Shown in pieces: positions 9,429-21,000 of a DNA stretch of 64,000 bases (its first letter is position 1; each line of letters begins with the position of its first letter). The position numbers and the translations under genes are program-made. The DNA comes from Rubripirellula tenax (GTDB lineage: Bacteria; Planctomycetota; Planctomycetia; Pirellulales; Pirellulaceae): assembly GCF_007860125.1 (NCBI RefSeq), contig NZ_SJPW01000001.1, forward strand, positions 1,449,055-1,513,054, given 5' to 3'. Under the pieces are notes generated by a model. It saw only the letters and a program-made list of their open reading frames with translations, was not told the origin of the DNA and searched no databases.

Positions 9429-10465
9429 TCGACGGTGTTGATTCGCCCGTGCTCATCCGACTGGGGCAATCGCTTTGCGACACTGTAAACGCTGGTCCGA
9501 TTATCCGTTCGCGACACGATCAGTTCCGCCAGCAATCCTGCCAACATGAATTGGGCGCCCAGCAAGACCGAAAAGATGCAGTAGTAAAAAATCGCGGTCT
9601 CGTGCAGATGCAGATCCGCCATCGAGTCCGATAATCGCGAAATCACCCAACGTGCCGTCAAGTAAATCATGCCGACACCACCGGCCGCAAAGAAGAACAT
9701 TCCGAAACCGCCGATCAAGTGCAACGGTCGCCCCGGAAAGCTGGTCAATAAATAGATCGTGATCAGATCCAGAAAGCCTTTGATCAGTCGCGACACGCCG
9801 TACTTTGACCGCCCAAATTTCCGGGCGTGATGCAGCACTTCGATTTCGCCGACGCGCCAACCGCGGGCGGCGGCCAAGACGGGAACGAACCGATGTCGTT
9901 CGCCGTACAGCCGCACTTCCTCGAAGATCTCGCGGCGATACGCCTTGTACCCGCAATTGTGATCGTGCAACTTCACCCCCGTCATCCGGCTGACCAAGGC
10001 GTTGAAGACGCGGCTGGGAAAGACCTTGTGCCAAGGATCGTGCCGAACCCGTTTCCATCCGCTGACGACGTCGTAACCTTCGTCCATCTTGGCCAAGAAA
10101 CGTGGAATCTCGTCAGGATCGTCCTGCAAATCCGCATCCATCGTGATTGCAATCTCGCCCGTCGCGGCGGCGAACCCGGCTTCCAGCGCGGCCGCTTTTC
10201 CAAAGTTACGTCGGAACCCGATCGCCCGGGTTTGATCGTCGACGGCTATCAACGACTGGATCACTTGCCACGAATCGTCGGTCGATCCGTCATCGACAAA
10301 GACAATTTCCCGATCGATACCACTGGCATCGCAAACTTGAACAATCCTGGCATGCAACTTCGCAAGCGATTCCGATTCGTCCAACGTCGGAATCACGAAC
10401 GACACACGTCGATTCCGATCGCTATCCTCATCGAGTTTGGTTGCGGGTGATGACAGGTCGCTCAA
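9425..10465 (-). CDS. GT2 family glycosyltransferase, polyprenyl-phosphate hexose synthase type
   Basis: The 346-residue protein has the GT-A fold hallmarks of the dolichol-phosphate mannose synthase/GtrB/ArnC group: FVIPTLDESESLAKL, then FVDDGSTDDSW, then the DADLQDDP metal- and nucleotide-binding motif, and FRRNFGKAAALEAG between them. Two C-terminal transmembrane helices (about residues 245-320, LIGGFGMFFFAAGGVGMIYL and a second one) match the GtrB architecture. Such enzymes load a sugar from a nucleotide donor onto a polyprenyl phosphate on the cytoplasmic face. The stop overlaps the start of the 539-residue membrane protein by four bases, so the two probably act together on one lipid-linked sugar. 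Confidence 0.88.
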   Translation of the reverse strand: MSDLSSPATKLDEDSDRNRRVSFVIPTLDESESLAKLHARIVQVCDASGIDREIVFVDDGSTDDSWQVIQSLIAVDDQTRAIGFRRNFGKAAALEAGFAAATGEIAITMDADLQDDPDEIPRFLAKMDEGYDVVSGWKRVRHDPWHKVFPSRVFNALVSRMTGVKLHDHNCGYKAYRREIFEEVRLYGERHRFVPVLAAARGWRVGEIEVLHHARKFGRSKYGVSRLIKGFLDLITIYLLTSFPGRPLHLIGGFGMFFFAAGGVGMIYLTARWVISRLSDSMADLHLHETAIFYYCIFSVLLGAQFMLAGLLAELIVSRTDNRTSVYSVAKRLPQSDEHGRINTVE

Positions 10466-10651
10466 GGAAGCCCAATCAGAAAACGAGTCTCAGAAAACTT
10501 GGCACAGGGTGGGGATGCGAGATGTCACCCAGTATGATCGCCCGCGGTTGACGAACCAACCCGTCGCGATCGCCGCTGAGCGTGATTGGCAGGCAAGACC
10601 AAAGACAAGCTGACCTGTGTTTTTCGGCCATTTGCGTTTTCCGACCAATCG

Positions 10652-13600
10652 TTAGCGGCCCCACGCGATGTCGTCACCTTCGATCAATAGGTAGCGACCG
10701 TCGACGGCTAAATCTGAATACGACTGTTCTCTGCCATCGGGCCAGCGGACCGAAACGGTGACATCGTCACCAGCGGCCCCTAGACCGAAATGCACGACTT
10801 GTTCGTTGCGACCTTCGTAACCATCGCCGGTAGCAACCAAGGTTGTTCGTTGCAACGAACCTGTGTGAATCGTCACGGATGCTCCGATGGCGTCGCGTTC
10901 CGACGCTGTCCCTGCTAGTTCGAATTGGATCCAGTGGTTCATTGTCTGCGTTCGGTTTTCCAATAGTTGCATGGGTGCCATCAAATCAGCGACCACAGCG
11001 TCCATTTTCCCGTCCCGGTTGTGGTCCAACCGGATCACACATCGGCCCAACTGCGGCTTAGTCCAGAACGAGTCATCGGCATGGTCGGCCGGTTCGAAGT
11101 GGTTACCGCGATTGATCAACAACTGCGGCAACATTTTAAACGGCACGTCGATGTGCGAAAGATCGTCGATGTGCCCGTTCGCGATCATGACATCCAAAAA
11201 CGAATCATTGTCCACATCGATGGCTTGTGCGCCGAAACCTAGAACTCCTTCGCTGACTCGATCCAATTGGTACTGGGGCGCGGCATCACGGTAACTGCCT
11301 AGCGACGACTGCAAATACAAATTCCACCACTCGTCGATCCAATTCGTTACCATGAAATCGGACAATCCGTTGTTGTCAAAGTCACCCGACGCGACACCCA
11401 TGCACGCGCTGGCTTCGCCACGGGAACTGAATGCGCATCCCATCGCGACGGCCTTGTCGTCGAATTCGATAGCGGCCGATGGGACACCGGCGTTGGAAGC
11501 ATCGCTTTGGCTTCGCGACCAAACTTGGTTCGGACGCGTATCGTTGGCGACAAACATTTCCAAGCCCGGCTGACCGTCAAGATCGGTAACCACCAAACCC
11601 AACCCCGGATGGTTGCTGCCCCCGTCCAACGCGACCTCGTCAAGATCGCCCGCCGCTGATTGGACCCAAACGCGATCCATCGCAGAACGAAACATCAAAG
11701 GCCCGGGGTAGACCAATAAGAATCCTTCGGGCGTGACATCGACGGGTTCAAAAATCTTCGGATCGTCAACGTGATTGACTTCGATGATATCAGGGATCGC
11801 GTCACCGCTCACATCGGCGATTGCGACCGCCATTGTAAAGTCAGACGGATTCTGATTGGCCCGATCGGTTGCTTGCCGAAAGGTTCCATCACCCTGGTTG
11901 ATCATCCATTGGTTGACGCCCAAATTGCCGACCACGAGATCGGGGAAACCGTCCTGATTCAGATCACCAGCCGTCACGCACATACAGTATCCGTCGTCGC
12001 CTGCGTTGCTGGGCTCGGTCACCGCGACGAATCGCTCGGGTAGCCGACGAAACAATTGATTGGACAACTTTGCCTGGGCACCCGGCGGGTCACCATCGCC
12101 CTGTCCGCAATAGAGATCCGCCCATCCGTCACAGTCAAAATCGAATGCCGCAACACCAGCGCCGAACGCTTGATAGATTTGAAAGTTCTTGGTTCGCGGA
12201 ACCGCAGCATTGACGTATGTGAAATCCAATCCCAACTCGGCGGCGACGGCCACCAAACTTGGTCGAACTGCATGGGCGGTCCGAACACCTGGGTTAGGCG
12301 CGGGCGACGTCGGACCATCCGTTGCCAATCGATGCAAACGCAACTCCGACGGCAACGCGAATTCCGACGGTTCAAGGCCCGCCAAACGCCTTCGCATTTG
12401 ATCGGATGCTGGTTCGTCACGCAGCCGCGTTAATCGCGATGGGACCCCAACGGCGATTTCCGAATCGGGATGACGCGACGCGACGATCCTCAACCATGCT
12501 GCGGCTTGTTGGTTTAGACCCAGCCATTCCAAGTCGTCGACCAGGTCGCTGCCGGCTCGCAAATCATCGGGATTCCCCTGACCGATCGCACCACCCGCTT
12601 GCGACGCGGCGATCAAACGCCCCAGTCGTTCGTCAACCGACTCGGCAGCTTTGACGTCACCGATCTGAATCAATGACGCAGACAAACGCTCGTGAAGGAT
12701 GTGGTGCGTCGTGTCTCGCTTGAGTGCTTCCAAGTAGCATCGCACGGCACTCCGGTGCGTTCCCTTGCTCGTTTCATAGTCACCTTTTGCCATCCAATAC
12801 TGGGGCACGCTTTCGACATCGGCGTTCGTTCGTGAAAACAATGCTTTTAGATCCTCGAACTGCTGCAACTCGGCCAGCGATGCGGCCAGAAACGCGTAGG
12901 CAACCGGATCGACGGAACGGGGGTTCGACGCAGTCCACTGCGTCACCAAATCGGCCGCTTCACGGGGACGCTTTTCACCGAGCAACCCAAGCACTCGGGC
13001 CAGCGGTCCCTCCTGGATCGATTCGGCCAAGGAAAGGTCCGTCGGAGTTTGCGTCATCGACCACGGCACCGATACCTGCAGCAATGATCGCAATTCGCTT
13101 TCGGTCACTTCGCCCGAATCCAGTAGCGGCGTAAGGACTTCCGCGGCCTCGTACCGCCAACCCACACGATTCAAAAAATTGGCTAGCTTGTGCCGAATCA
13201 TCGCCACATCGGGCAGGCGACTCATGACGGCGTAGTACTTTTCTTTGGCCGGATCCACTTGTCCGATCGCCGCCAACCAATCCGCCGACTGCCCCGCCGC
13301 AGCGATGCCATAGTTGGGGTCGTCGATCGGGATCCCGTCCAACATCGCCGCCGCCGAAGCGAGCGAGCCGTGGCGACTTTCGATCTGGGCGGACAAAAAG
13401 ATCGCGGCGGAGTGCCCGGGTTGGCGAATCAAAATTTGCCTCAGCGCGTTTTGCGCTGCGTCGGGCTTGCCCACTTCCATCGCTTGCTGGGCGAGCATCA
13501 GCAGTTCGTCAATCGAAGCTCCGACGTCTTCGGTATCCTCGGGGACCGTGGCCGTGACTTCCGTGGGCGCTGGCGGCAAACGCTGCTCGACCGAAGTGTC

Positions 13601-13744
13601 TCGCGGTGGAGTGGCGGTTTTGTTGCTTTTTTTCTGGCATCCACCCGCCACCAAAGCCCCCAGTGAGGCAATCGTAATCACCGTTAAAAGCTGCCGGACC
13701 GACGTTGCGACACGCAGTCGCGGGGACGAAGTGTGTGGGCACAT
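10652..13744 (-). CDS. TPR / FG-GAP / ASPIC-UnbV repeat lipoprotein
   Basis: I place the start at the ATG at 13744 (MCPHTSSPRL), giving about 1030 residues; the frame is open to 13816. A lipoprotein signal ends in LGALVAGGC, so the mature protein should be lipid-anchored. Tetratricopeptide-like repeats fill about residues 60-450 (for example MEVGKPDAAQNALRQILIRQ). These are followed by FG-GAP/VCBS beta-propeller repeats with calcium-loop motifs (FDFDCDGWADLYCGQGDGD, DLNQDGFPDLVVGN, DVDNDSFLDVMIANGH). An ASPIC/UnbV domain closes the protein (GDGYEGRNEQVVHFGLGA, VSVRWPDGREQSY). Its paralogue lies at 18037-21114. Family members are surface proteins of unknown biochemical role, often near cytochromes or enzymes acting outside the cell. 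Confidence 0.88.
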   Translation of the reverse strand: MCPHTSSPRLRVATSVRQLLTVITIASLGALVAGGCQKKSNKTATPPRDTSVEQRLPPAPTEVTATVPEDTEDVGASIDELLMLAQQAMEVGKPDAAQNALRQILIRQPGHSAAIFLSAQIESRHGSLASAAAMLDGIPIDDPNYGIAAAGQSADWLAAIGQVDPAKEKYYAVMSRLPDVAMIRHKLANFLNRVGWRYEAAEVLTPLLDSGEVTESELRSLLQVSVPWSMTQTPTDLSLAESIQEGPLARVLGLLGEKRPREAADLVTQWTASNPRSVDPVAYAFLAASLAELQQFEDLKALFSRTNADVESVPQYWMAKGDYETSKGTHRSAVRCYLEALKRDTTHHILHERLSASLIQIGDVKAAESVDERLGRLIAASQAGGAIGQGNPDDLRAGSDLVDDLEWLGLNQQAAAWLRIVASRHPDSEIAVGVPSRLTRLRDEPASDQMRRRLAGLEPSEFALPSELRLHRLATDGPTSPAPNPGVRTAHAVRPSLVAVAAELGLDFTYVNAAVPRTKNFQIYQAFGAGVAAFDFDCDGWADLYCGQGDGDPPGAQAKLSNQLFRRLPERFVAVTEPSNAGDDGYCMCVTAGDLNQDGFPDLVVGNLGVNQWMINQGDGTFRQATDRANQNPSDFTMAVAIADVSGDAIPDIIEVNHVDDPKIFEPVDVTPEGFLLVYPGPLMFRSAMDRVWVQSAAGDLDEVALDGGSNHPGLGLVVTDLDGQPGLEMFVANDTRPNQVWSRSQSDASNAGVPSAAIEFDDKAVAMGCAFSSRGEASACMGVASGDFDNNGLSDFMVTNWIDEWWNLYLQSSLGSYRDAAPQYQLDRVSEGVLGFGAQAIDVDNDSFLDVMIANGHIDDLSHIDVPFKMLPQLLINRGNHFEPADHADDSFWTKPQLGRCVIRLDHNRDGKMDAVVADLMAPMQLLENRTQTMNHWIQFELAGTASERDAIGASVTIHTGSLQRTTLVATGDGYEGRNEQVVHFGLGAAGDDVTVSVRWPDGREQSYSDLAVDGRYLLIEGDDIAWGR

Positions 13745-14302
13745 AGTGGGATATTTCGAACGAACCGTGAAAGAAGCTTGCGGAAACCGTTGTATCCGAT
13801 CGAAGCCCGTCATCAATTTGCCAATTTAATTTGCGTTCTACCGACAAACCGGCGCCCGACAAACCGGCGAACAACGAAAAGACCCCGAACCGATGGAGAC
13901 GCCCACGCACCCCACGCAAATCGTTGCCCAACTTAGACCACTCGGTGGCGAACCAGAGGAGCCGCAATTCCAAAAAAGCCAATGAATTGCGACATTGCGC
14001 TAAGGAATTGCGACTCAACCTGAGTGATTTCGCCCGGTCTCTGAAAGCGGTACCAAAAGGACTTCGTCGACATGCCGGCCCGACCGCTGGCGAAAAACAC
14101 CCCCTCCACAGGACCAAGCAATACAGCCCCTCCCAGCTCCCTTATCTTCGCGATTGCGCCGCAATCCGTTCCCTAAAGCATGGACATTCGTTTTAAGATT
14201 CACTACTATGTACCAATATGTACGGGCATTCAGTTTCACGGTTTTCACGTTTGACTTGAAATCGCCTTCAATTCTTGGTGTTTTCTTTCTCAGGAGTTTT
14301 TG
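13745..14302 (+). other. Intergenic region between divergent genes
   Basis: About 560 bases separate the start of the minus-strand UnbV lipoprotein from the DUF1559 gene. The open frames here have biased, low-complexity translations and no start signal, so I see no gene. A CAGGAG ribosome-binding site stands at 14291-14296. A TTGACT hexamer at 14251-14256 could be a -35 box, but I find no convincing -10 partner. Confidence 0.4.
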
Positions 14303-15622
14303 ATGAAGAATCTTCGAAATGTTCGGCAGGGCTTTACGCTCGTCGAACTGTTGGTGGTCATTGCGATCATCGGTGTTCTTGTTGGCCTGCTTTTGCCGGC
14401 CGTACAAGCTGCACGGGAAGCCGCTCGTCGCATGAGCTGCAGTAACAACTTCAAGCAAATCGGGCTTGGGTTGCACAACTATCACTCGGCCTACAAAAAG
14501 CTACCTCAGCAGATGAACGGGCCATCGCACATGAGTGGCGCCAACCCAGCTTGGATCCACAACCAGGATCAACAGTCGGTCATGGGGCAGCAAAGCTTCT
14601 TGGTCGCCATCACGCCGTTCATCGAACAGCAAGCGGTTTGGGAACAGTTCGCTAACCCATTCCCCATCGGCAATCCGCCCACGACGATCCTGCCACCGTT
14701 CGGCCCCGGTTCGGATAACGATGCCTGGAGCAACAACGGTCTGTACACCCCATACATCACTGAACTGCCCACCCTTCGTTGCCCCAGCGATCCGGGAACT
14801 GGCGTTCCTGCACAGGGAAGAACGAACTACGCCGCTTGTATGGGTGACTCTCCCCACCGGGCAAACAGCGGACCTCGCGGTTGCGCTTGGAACGGGTCGA
14901 TCTGCTTGTGGCTGGAAGGCCAGGACAGCGGTCGTTCGGAGATGTCGCGTGCTTCGCAACGTGGTGTTTTTGTATCGCGTCAGCAAACCGGATTCCGCGA
15001 CATTCTGGACGGATTGTCCAACACCATCGCCTGTGGCGAAATCGTGACCGACTTGGGCGACCGCGATGCTCGTACCAGCGTGGGGCATGCTCCCGGCAAC
15101 GGTGCGAACAACGAGGATGAAGATGGCGCAACCGCGTCGGCAACATCCGGTGCTGTTCTTCCCAATGCTTGCGACATCAACCTTGATCCGCTGCGTCCCC
15201 AGTTCTGGGCGGTCGGTATCAACTCGGGTGCGGCGCGTGCGGGTGCAACTTGGACAGCTCGTTATGGCCGCGGCTATCGCTGGGCAAACGGCTATCCGTT
15301 GTTCTCGGGATGCAACACCATTCGCCCCCCGAACAAGGCGGCGTGTAACGACCGCGACGACAACTGGGCTCCTTACATTGGTGAAGGCACATGGCCCATG
15401 GGCAGCCGTCACCAAGGTGGTGCACACGTCTTGATGGCGGACGGTGCCATCAAGTTTGTGACCGATTCGATTGAAGCGGGCGACCAGACCCAACGTCCGG
15501 TTCGCTTACGCAATCCGGTCGGCACCCCGCAACCAGGTGCTCAAAGCCCGTATGGCGTTTGGGGTGCCCTGGGCACTCGCGCCAACAAGGAAACGATCAG
15601 TGCCGAACAAATGATCGAATAG
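14303..15622 (+). CDS. DUF1559 family type II pseudopilin-like protein
   Basis: The ATG at 14303 sits six bases after CAGGAG. An in-frame TTG directly upstream is possible but less likely. The N-terminus carries a prepilin peptidase site and hydrophobic helix ([18 protein letters not shown]), followed by the [20 protein letters not shown] segment and, near the end, [17 protein letters not shown], which together define the planctomycete-expanded DUF1559 (SBP_bac_10) family. At 439 residues it is of usual length. The protein is expected to be processed, N-methylated and assembled or displayed at the envelope. The function of the family is not known. A terminator follows at 15664, and the next small lipoprotein gene is probably partly read through. 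Confidence 0.93.
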   Translation: MKNLRNVRQGFTLVELLVVIAIIGVLVGLLLPAVQAAREAARRMSCSNNFKQIGLGLHNYHSAYKKLPQQMNGPSHMSGANPAWIHNQDQQSVMGQQSFLVAITPFIEQQAVWEQFANPFPIGNPPTTILPPFGPGSDNDAWSNNGLYTPYITELPTLRCPSDPGTGVPAQGRTNYAACMGDSPHRANSGPRGCAWNGSICLWLEGQDSGRSEMSRASQRGVFVSRQQTGFRDILDGLSNTIACGEIVTDLGDRDARTSVGHAPGNGANNEDEDGATASATSGAVLPNACDINLDPLRPQFWAVGINSGAARAGATWTARYGRGYRWANGYPLFSGCNTIRPPNKAACNDRDDNWAPYIGEGTWPMGSRHQGGAHVLMADGAIKFVTDSIEAGDQTQRPVRLRNPVGTPQPGAQSPYGVWGALGTRANKETISAEQMIE

Positions 15623-15663
15623 GCTTTTCGCGAAGAACCTATTGCTGAATCAGCGAAACCGAA

Positions 15664-15690
15664 GGGCCCCGCACAATGTGCGGGGCTCTT
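15664..15690 (+). terminator. Hairpin terminator after the DUF1559 gene
   Basis: A nine-base perfect stem (15666-15674 with 15678-15686, GCCCCGCAC/GTGCGGGGC) with an AAT loop, extended by a G-U and a G-C pair, ends in CTCTT. It lies 42 bases after the DUF1559 stop. The T-tract is short, so it may only attenuate. Confidence 0.65.
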
Positions 15691-15749
15691 CACGTTTCGC
15701 GAGTCCCGACAATCAACCTTCCCCCTCCGATTACCCAAGGATCAAGACC

Positions 15750-15923
15750 ATGCGATCGCTCGCAATTGCTGCCCTATTCGCTTCGTTGTTCACCATTGCC
15801 GGTTGCGGCGACGCTAAGCCGGGTGTTGTCGCCGAACCCGGTGACTACGATGCGTATCTGACGCCCCCCGGAGCCATGGAAGAATCCATGGATGCCGCGC
15901 AATCGCAGATCAAGAAGAAGTAA
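15750..15923 (+). CDS. Small lipoprotein
   Basis: A 57-residue protein starting MRSLAIAALFASLFTIAGCG. The lipobox TIAGC puts the lipidated Cys at residue 19, leaving a mature peptide of under 40 residues that ends in KKK. An AAGGA ribosome-binding site at 15737-15741 supports this ATG rather than the upstream in-frame one at 15642. Short lipoproteins directly after a DUF1559 gene are a common planctomycete arrangement, so the two may work together; the role is unknown. Confidence 0.75.
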   Translation: MRSLAIAALFASLFTIAGCGDAKPGVVAEPGDYDAYLTPPGAMEESMDAAQSQIKKK

Positions 15924-15952
15924 TCCCTTTCGCACGCTTTAGCGAAACCCAC

Positions 15953-15983
15953 GCGCCCCTTCGGTTTCCGAAGGGGCGCTTTT
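15953..15983 (+). terminator. Strong Rho-independent terminator
   Basis: A twelve-base perfect stem (15953-15964 with 15968-15979) around a TTT loop is followed by TTTT. It closes the DUF1559-lipoprotein unit, and may also serve the convergent cytochrome gene from the other side. Confidence 0.85.
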
Positions 15984-16032
15984 CGTTGTCCGCCGGTTTG
16001 ATTTCGTCGCTTGATGGATCCTCGTACCGCGT

Positions 16033-18012
16033 TCAACGACGTTCAAGACGACGGAGCTGTTCAAGAACATCAAGGTGCAGTCGAGCGCGATCGGGATCCT
16101 GTTCATTGAAAATCGCCACCATCACTTCATGTGCTGACGCGAATTCGGGCTGAATCCGTAGCGCTCGTTCGATCGCTTCGATGGCGTCGTCCATCCGCCC
16201 GGCATTGCGAAGGCAAAGACCGAGGAAGTAGAAGTCTTTGGCCGAGTGCCCGCTTTGACACAGTTGTTGATAGTGGCTCAAAGCCGCCGCATTGTCGCCC
16301 GAGCGGAAGGCCACTTCCGCCAACACGCTTGTCGCGGAACTGGCGATTTCTGTGTTGGAATCCGCGATCGCAATCGCCGCGTTGGCATACTGCGCCGCGG
16401 CAGCAAAGTTCTCGCCGGACAAGGCAAACATCGCCAGGATTGCATACGTTTCCGCATCGACACTGTGATCAGCGACACTGTGATCAGCGACCCGCGCCAA
16501 CATCGCTTGACTGGCCCGCTGGACCTGCGAGGCTGGAATGGCCAGCGATGGCTTTGTTAGCAGCAATCGCCCCACTGCCAAACTCTCCCGACGTTGCCGT
16601 TCGTCGTCCGACAACGAATCGTCGGCAATGATTGAGGCAATTTCGCCGCTGTGTGGGGTAACTTCGCCGCCGGGCGGGGCATCACTTGTCAAAGTATCCG
16701 GGTGGATACCGATGCGGTGATGGTGCAGCGCGGCATGTGCAACATTCGTTTCTTGCTTTGGCATGTGACAGGCAACACAAGCATTCTTGTTCGTACGCAA
16801 ACGCTGATCCGAATCGATGCCGCAATCCTGATCCTGATGGCACTGCAAGCAATGGTCGCGATAGTGGGCGACGGGATCTTCGATGACGCCGGATGGATGC
16901 GGGTTGTGACAAGTGATGCACGTCAACGTTTCGGACTGTTGATAACATCGACTCGCGTGTATCTGTTCGACATGGCCCACAATTTTAGACTCCGCCGGTC
17001 CCGTGCTTTGAAAATCCGTGCGAAGATCGATCATCCGGTCGCCGGGCCGAAAATCCCATACCGACGCCCCAGAAGCAGTGATCATGGTCGCGCCTTGCAA
17101 GTGACACTGCTGGCAGATCGCTTCGCTTCGTTGTCGATCCAACTTAGCGGGGTGCACGATCCGGTCGCCCATTGAATCTTTCTTCGCCTCACTGCTCGAA
17201 TCACTTTCGGATCGCGACGACATTGTCCCATCGAGACTTCGATAACGATCGATGTGTTCTTTGCCCGGACCGTGGCAACGCTCGCAACCGATGGTTGCTT
17301 CGACGACTTCGAATCGATTCTCATTTTCCGAGGAAATGCTGATCCGTCCTGCGTGACAAAACAGGCACGCATTGGGCACCACGCGATGAAACGAGGCGTG
17401 ATCGACAGCGTCGTAGCCCGGCGACAACTGCCATGTCTTGGGTTCGGAGTACCAAGTGATTGGCGATTCCAACCAAAACCCGTCGACTTGAAAAAGATAA
17501 GTGTGAGCATGGGCTCCCGAACCCATCGTGAAGTCGATCGGTTGGTCTGTCACCGCAATGGACGCACCGTCCGGCGCCTTGAGAGTTTCGCGATGAACCA
17601 TCGAATCGCCGCGATAGACCACATCGTACTGACAAGACGATTTGGCGTGAAAGAAACTGCCCGGAGGAGGATCGAGCGCCCGATCTGTCTCGCGGAACGA
17701 ACGACTGTGCGTGGTCCGTGAGTAGCTCTCGAACTGATCAGCGTGGCACTCACGGCACGCATCTCGCCCCACATACCCGTCGTCATCCGCCAAAGCGTGC
17801 GACGACGATTTCGCGGTAACCGAGGACACGTCTGAACCGGACCACTGCGACGCCGGTGACACCTTCGCTTGCCAAGCCGGAATCCCGTCGAACAACGCGT
17901 CATCGTCGGTCCACTGGAACCAGAGCCCCACTGCGACGGCAAGCACTGCGACGGCGAGCAACCACTTCGACAGTGGGGTAAAAAAACCAGTAGAGAACGT
18001 TCTCGACATCAA
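16033..18012 (-). CDS. Heptaheme cytochrome c with C-terminal TPR repeats
   Basis: The 659-residue protein has an N-terminal membrane segment (KWLLAVAVLAVAVGLWF) and seven CXXCH haem-c motifs: CRECH, CLFCH, CERCH, CQQCH, CITCH, CLQCH and CVACH. The first motif, in GRDACRECHADQFESY, resembles the cytochrome c554/NrfB-like multihaem proteins. TPR repeats from about residue 470 suggest a docking surface. It is presumably exported and acts in electron transfer outside the cytoplasmic membrane; redox partner unknown. A 15-base tandem duplication at about 16460-16490 duplicates the residues VADHS. The gene lies 24 bases downstream of the UnbV lipoprotein gene on the same strand, which suggests co-transcription. 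Confidence 0.85.
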   Translation of the reverse strand: MMSRTFSTGFFTPLSKWLLAVAVLAVAVGLWFQWTDDDALFDGIPAWQAKVSPASQWSGSDVSSVTAKSSSHALADDDGYVGRDACRECHADQFESYSRTTHSRSFRETDRALDPPPGSFFHAKSSCQYDVVYRGDSMVHRETLKAPDGASIAVTDQPIDFTMGSGAHAHTYLFQVDGFWLESPITWYSEPKTWQLSPGYDAVDHASFHRVVPNACLFCHAGRISISSENENRFEVVEATIGCERCHGPGKEHIDRYRSLDGTMSSRSESDSSSEAKKDSMGDRIVHPAKLDRQRSEAICQQCHLQGATMITASGASVWDFRPGDRMIDLRTDFQSTGPAESKIVGHVEQIHASRCYQQSETLTCITCHNPHPSGVIEDPVAHYRDHCLQCHQDQDCGIDSDQRLRTNKNACVACHMPKQETNVAHAALHHHRIGIHPDTLTSDAPPGGEVTPHSGEIASIIADDSLSDDERQRRESLAVGRLLLTKPSLAIPASQVQRASQAMLARVADHSVADHSVDAETYAILAMFALSGENFAAAAQYANAAIAIADSNTEIASSATSVLAEVAFRSGDNAAALSHYQQLCQSGHSAKDFYFLGLCLRNAGRMDDAIEAIERALRIQPEFASAHEVMVAIFNEQDPDRARLHLDVLEQLRRLERR

Positions 18013-18036
18013 AAAGATTTCGCAGAAGTGATGCGG

Positions 18037-21000
18037 TTATTGCACAAACCAAGATTCATCGCCTTGCACGATGACGATTCGTCGGTCGATGGGCAAATCA
18101 TGGAATTGTGATTCGGTACCGTCGGGCCACTGGATGGTCAGCAGATCGACTTGGGATTGCGCCCCCAATCCGAAGTGAACGACGGGTTCGTTTCGGCACA
18201 AGTAACCATTGCCACCAACCAACCATTGCCTGCTCTTCCTGCCGCCTGCTTCGATCGTCGCGACGGCTCCGATCGGCAGTCGTTCACAATCCACACCGAC
18301 CAATTCCAAGTCCAGGTAATGCCCCGTTTCGCTTGATTGATTGACCAGCACCGCGGACGGTTGGCCCATGTGCGTGATCACAAGATCTTGTCGACCATCG
18401 CGATCCAAATCGACCGTCGCCATCGCTCTTCCGATGTGCGGCGTCGTTGCATAGCTGCCAGACTTACCTGCGACGATCGGTTCAAACGTCTCGCCGACAT
18501 TCGCAAAAAGTTGAAAGGGTTGATTCAGCGGCGCGGTATCGCCGGCAACCGCATCGACGTGACCATTGGTGACGACAATGTCGACCGCGCCGTCGTTGTT
18601 GTAATCGATCGGTTGAGATCCAAAACCGACGTGGGGCCGACTCGGGTCCGTCAAACCGTACGCCAGGCTACGATCACGAAAACCGCCGTTTTGGCCCAAG
18701 TACAAACTGACAGACTCCTTCGCGAAATTGGCAATGTGCAAATCCAATTGCTGGTTGAAGTCATAGTCGGCTGCGGCGATTCCCATCGACGCCGTTGGGC
18801 TGCCGTCACGATTGAACGCGCAACCGCGTAACATCGCAACTTCTTCCCAAACGGGCGAACCCGCCACTGAATCCGGTTCCTTCGATCGTGTCCAAAGCTG
18901 GTTCCGCTGGACATCGTTGCCAACAAAAACATCGTTGCCGGGTCCACCTACCAAATCGGCAACGACGATGCCCAACCCGGTCGCTCTCGCTTCGTCGTCG
19001 GATGAAAACAACGACGGACGTCCACGGCCTCCGGGCGTATTGACGTAGACGCGATCCGAGACGGCACGATACAGCAGCGGCCCAAACGTTTTTTCGACTT
19101 CGCCTTGTTCATTGGGAACGGGACGCTCGAAATCGCTGGGATCATCCACATAGCGAACCGTTATCAAATCAGGTAGCCCGTCACCCGTCACGTCGGCGAT
19201 CGCGGCCGAAGAATCGATGCCGTGAATGGAGTCCGATGCCAATCGCCAATCGCTTTTTCGAAACGTTCCGTCACCGTTGTTGATCAGCAACAAGTCGGGT
19301 CCCAGGTTGGCAACATAAAGATCGTCGAAGCCATCTTGATTCCAATCACCGGCGGTCACGCCCGTCGAAAAGGAAGTCTCCGTCGCACCGCACAATTCAG
19401 TGATATCCGAAAGTAATGAGTCCAGATTGCGAACCATGACATTGGACGCTCGTGTTTCAAATTCAGGCGGATCACTTGCACCTTGAGCAAAATAGAGATC
19501 GGGATTCCCGTCGCGATCGAAATCGGCGACCGCCACTCCGCCACCGATCTGTTGGTAGATCGCAAACCCCGAACGAATGTCTTTTGCCCCAGGCTGAAAC
19601 GTATGATCACAGCCCCACGCCGCGGCAACGTCAACGAAATTCGCATCCGTCGCCTCGAACGTTCGCCCGCTGTCCTCTGGCACTTCGATTCGCAGCGAAG
19701 CAAGTTTTTCGTCGGAAGCGGGAAACTGATCGATGTCGATTTCGCCGGCAAGTTCGGCAGGGGTCGGAAACGACATCTGTTGTTGGATTAACTGCAATCG
19801 AATCGCGTTCAAGTCGGCAAGACTCTCGCCGGCCTGATCGTCGTACAGCATCGCGATCGAACGCCACATCACCGACTCGATTCGGCGATGGAGCCGTTCC
19901 AACCGACCGGAAATTTCTCGAAACAGTTCCGCATCTGGCGGCGAAGCACCGGCGATCTTTTGCGTGTCACGTCGAAGCAGTGTGTTGGCTTGAAAACGGA
20001 GCCCCCAAAACTCGGCGGAATCGTTTTCGTTGATCGATAAAAAGCACTGGCGCAACCGACGAATCGTTCGGTTGTCCGATGGTTCTTCGGCGACCGCCCG
20101 CAAGAAAGCGCCGATGGCTTCGCGAAACTTACCGTCGTTGACTTGCAGAGTTCCGATCGCGACCCAGTACTCGGGGTGCGGTCGCACATCGGATGTTACG
20201 TTTTCGAGCCACCAATTCGTCGCCGCCTCGTCTTGCATCTCGGTCACGACGCGACCGTAAAACGCCCACACCCAGTTCGGCGCATCGCCACGATCGAGTT
20301 CTGCTCGCAACAGTCTCGCAGTCGTTGCAAGATCGTCTTCGGTGTACGCCTGCCTTGCTCGCCCCGTGTTTCCGATGGGCAGGTACGGCCGGTCGCCCGC
20401 CGCCAGTGACGCGACCGTTTCGGCGCGATGGTAAATCGCGTCGGGCACCGAAATCAGACTCTGCAGTTCGTCTTCGCGGACGTCGCCGGCCTGACACAAA
20501 CTGCGGATCAATCGGGCGGCTTCATATCGACGCCCTTGGCGGTTGTAGATGTATGCGAGCGGTCGCCTGGCCACGTTGGCATCGGGATACCACGACAAAA
20601 TTTGACGATACCGTTTGGCGGCGCCGCCCCAGTCCTCGATCTCCATGCACCAATCGGCCGCCTGACCAAAAGCAGCAACGCCGGCCTGCGGATCGTCACT
20701 TGGAATTTCGCCGAGCAGATCGATTGCGCCTCGGACGTCACCCAGGTCTTTCAAAACTTGCGCCAACCGAAACAGGATGGATGCATCGCCCGGGTCGCGA
20801 ACCAGCATCCGCTTCAGCATCGCCGCCGCATCCGACAATCGCCCGGAACCGATCGCCGCATCCACGGCCTGGTTCTTGTCGGCGGTTTCGACTGGGGGTT
20901 CGGTTCGCGTGGGCTCCGTCCTTGTGGGTTCTGGTGAAGTCATTGGCTTCCCCGTCGCGGAATCGCCTTTTTCCTCGGAAGAAGAAGTCCGCTGGGAATC

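Noticed and set aside
16460..16490. Tandem 15-base duplication inside the cytochrome gene
   Set aside because: It keeps the frame and only adds VADHS once; too small to be a mobile or regulatory element.
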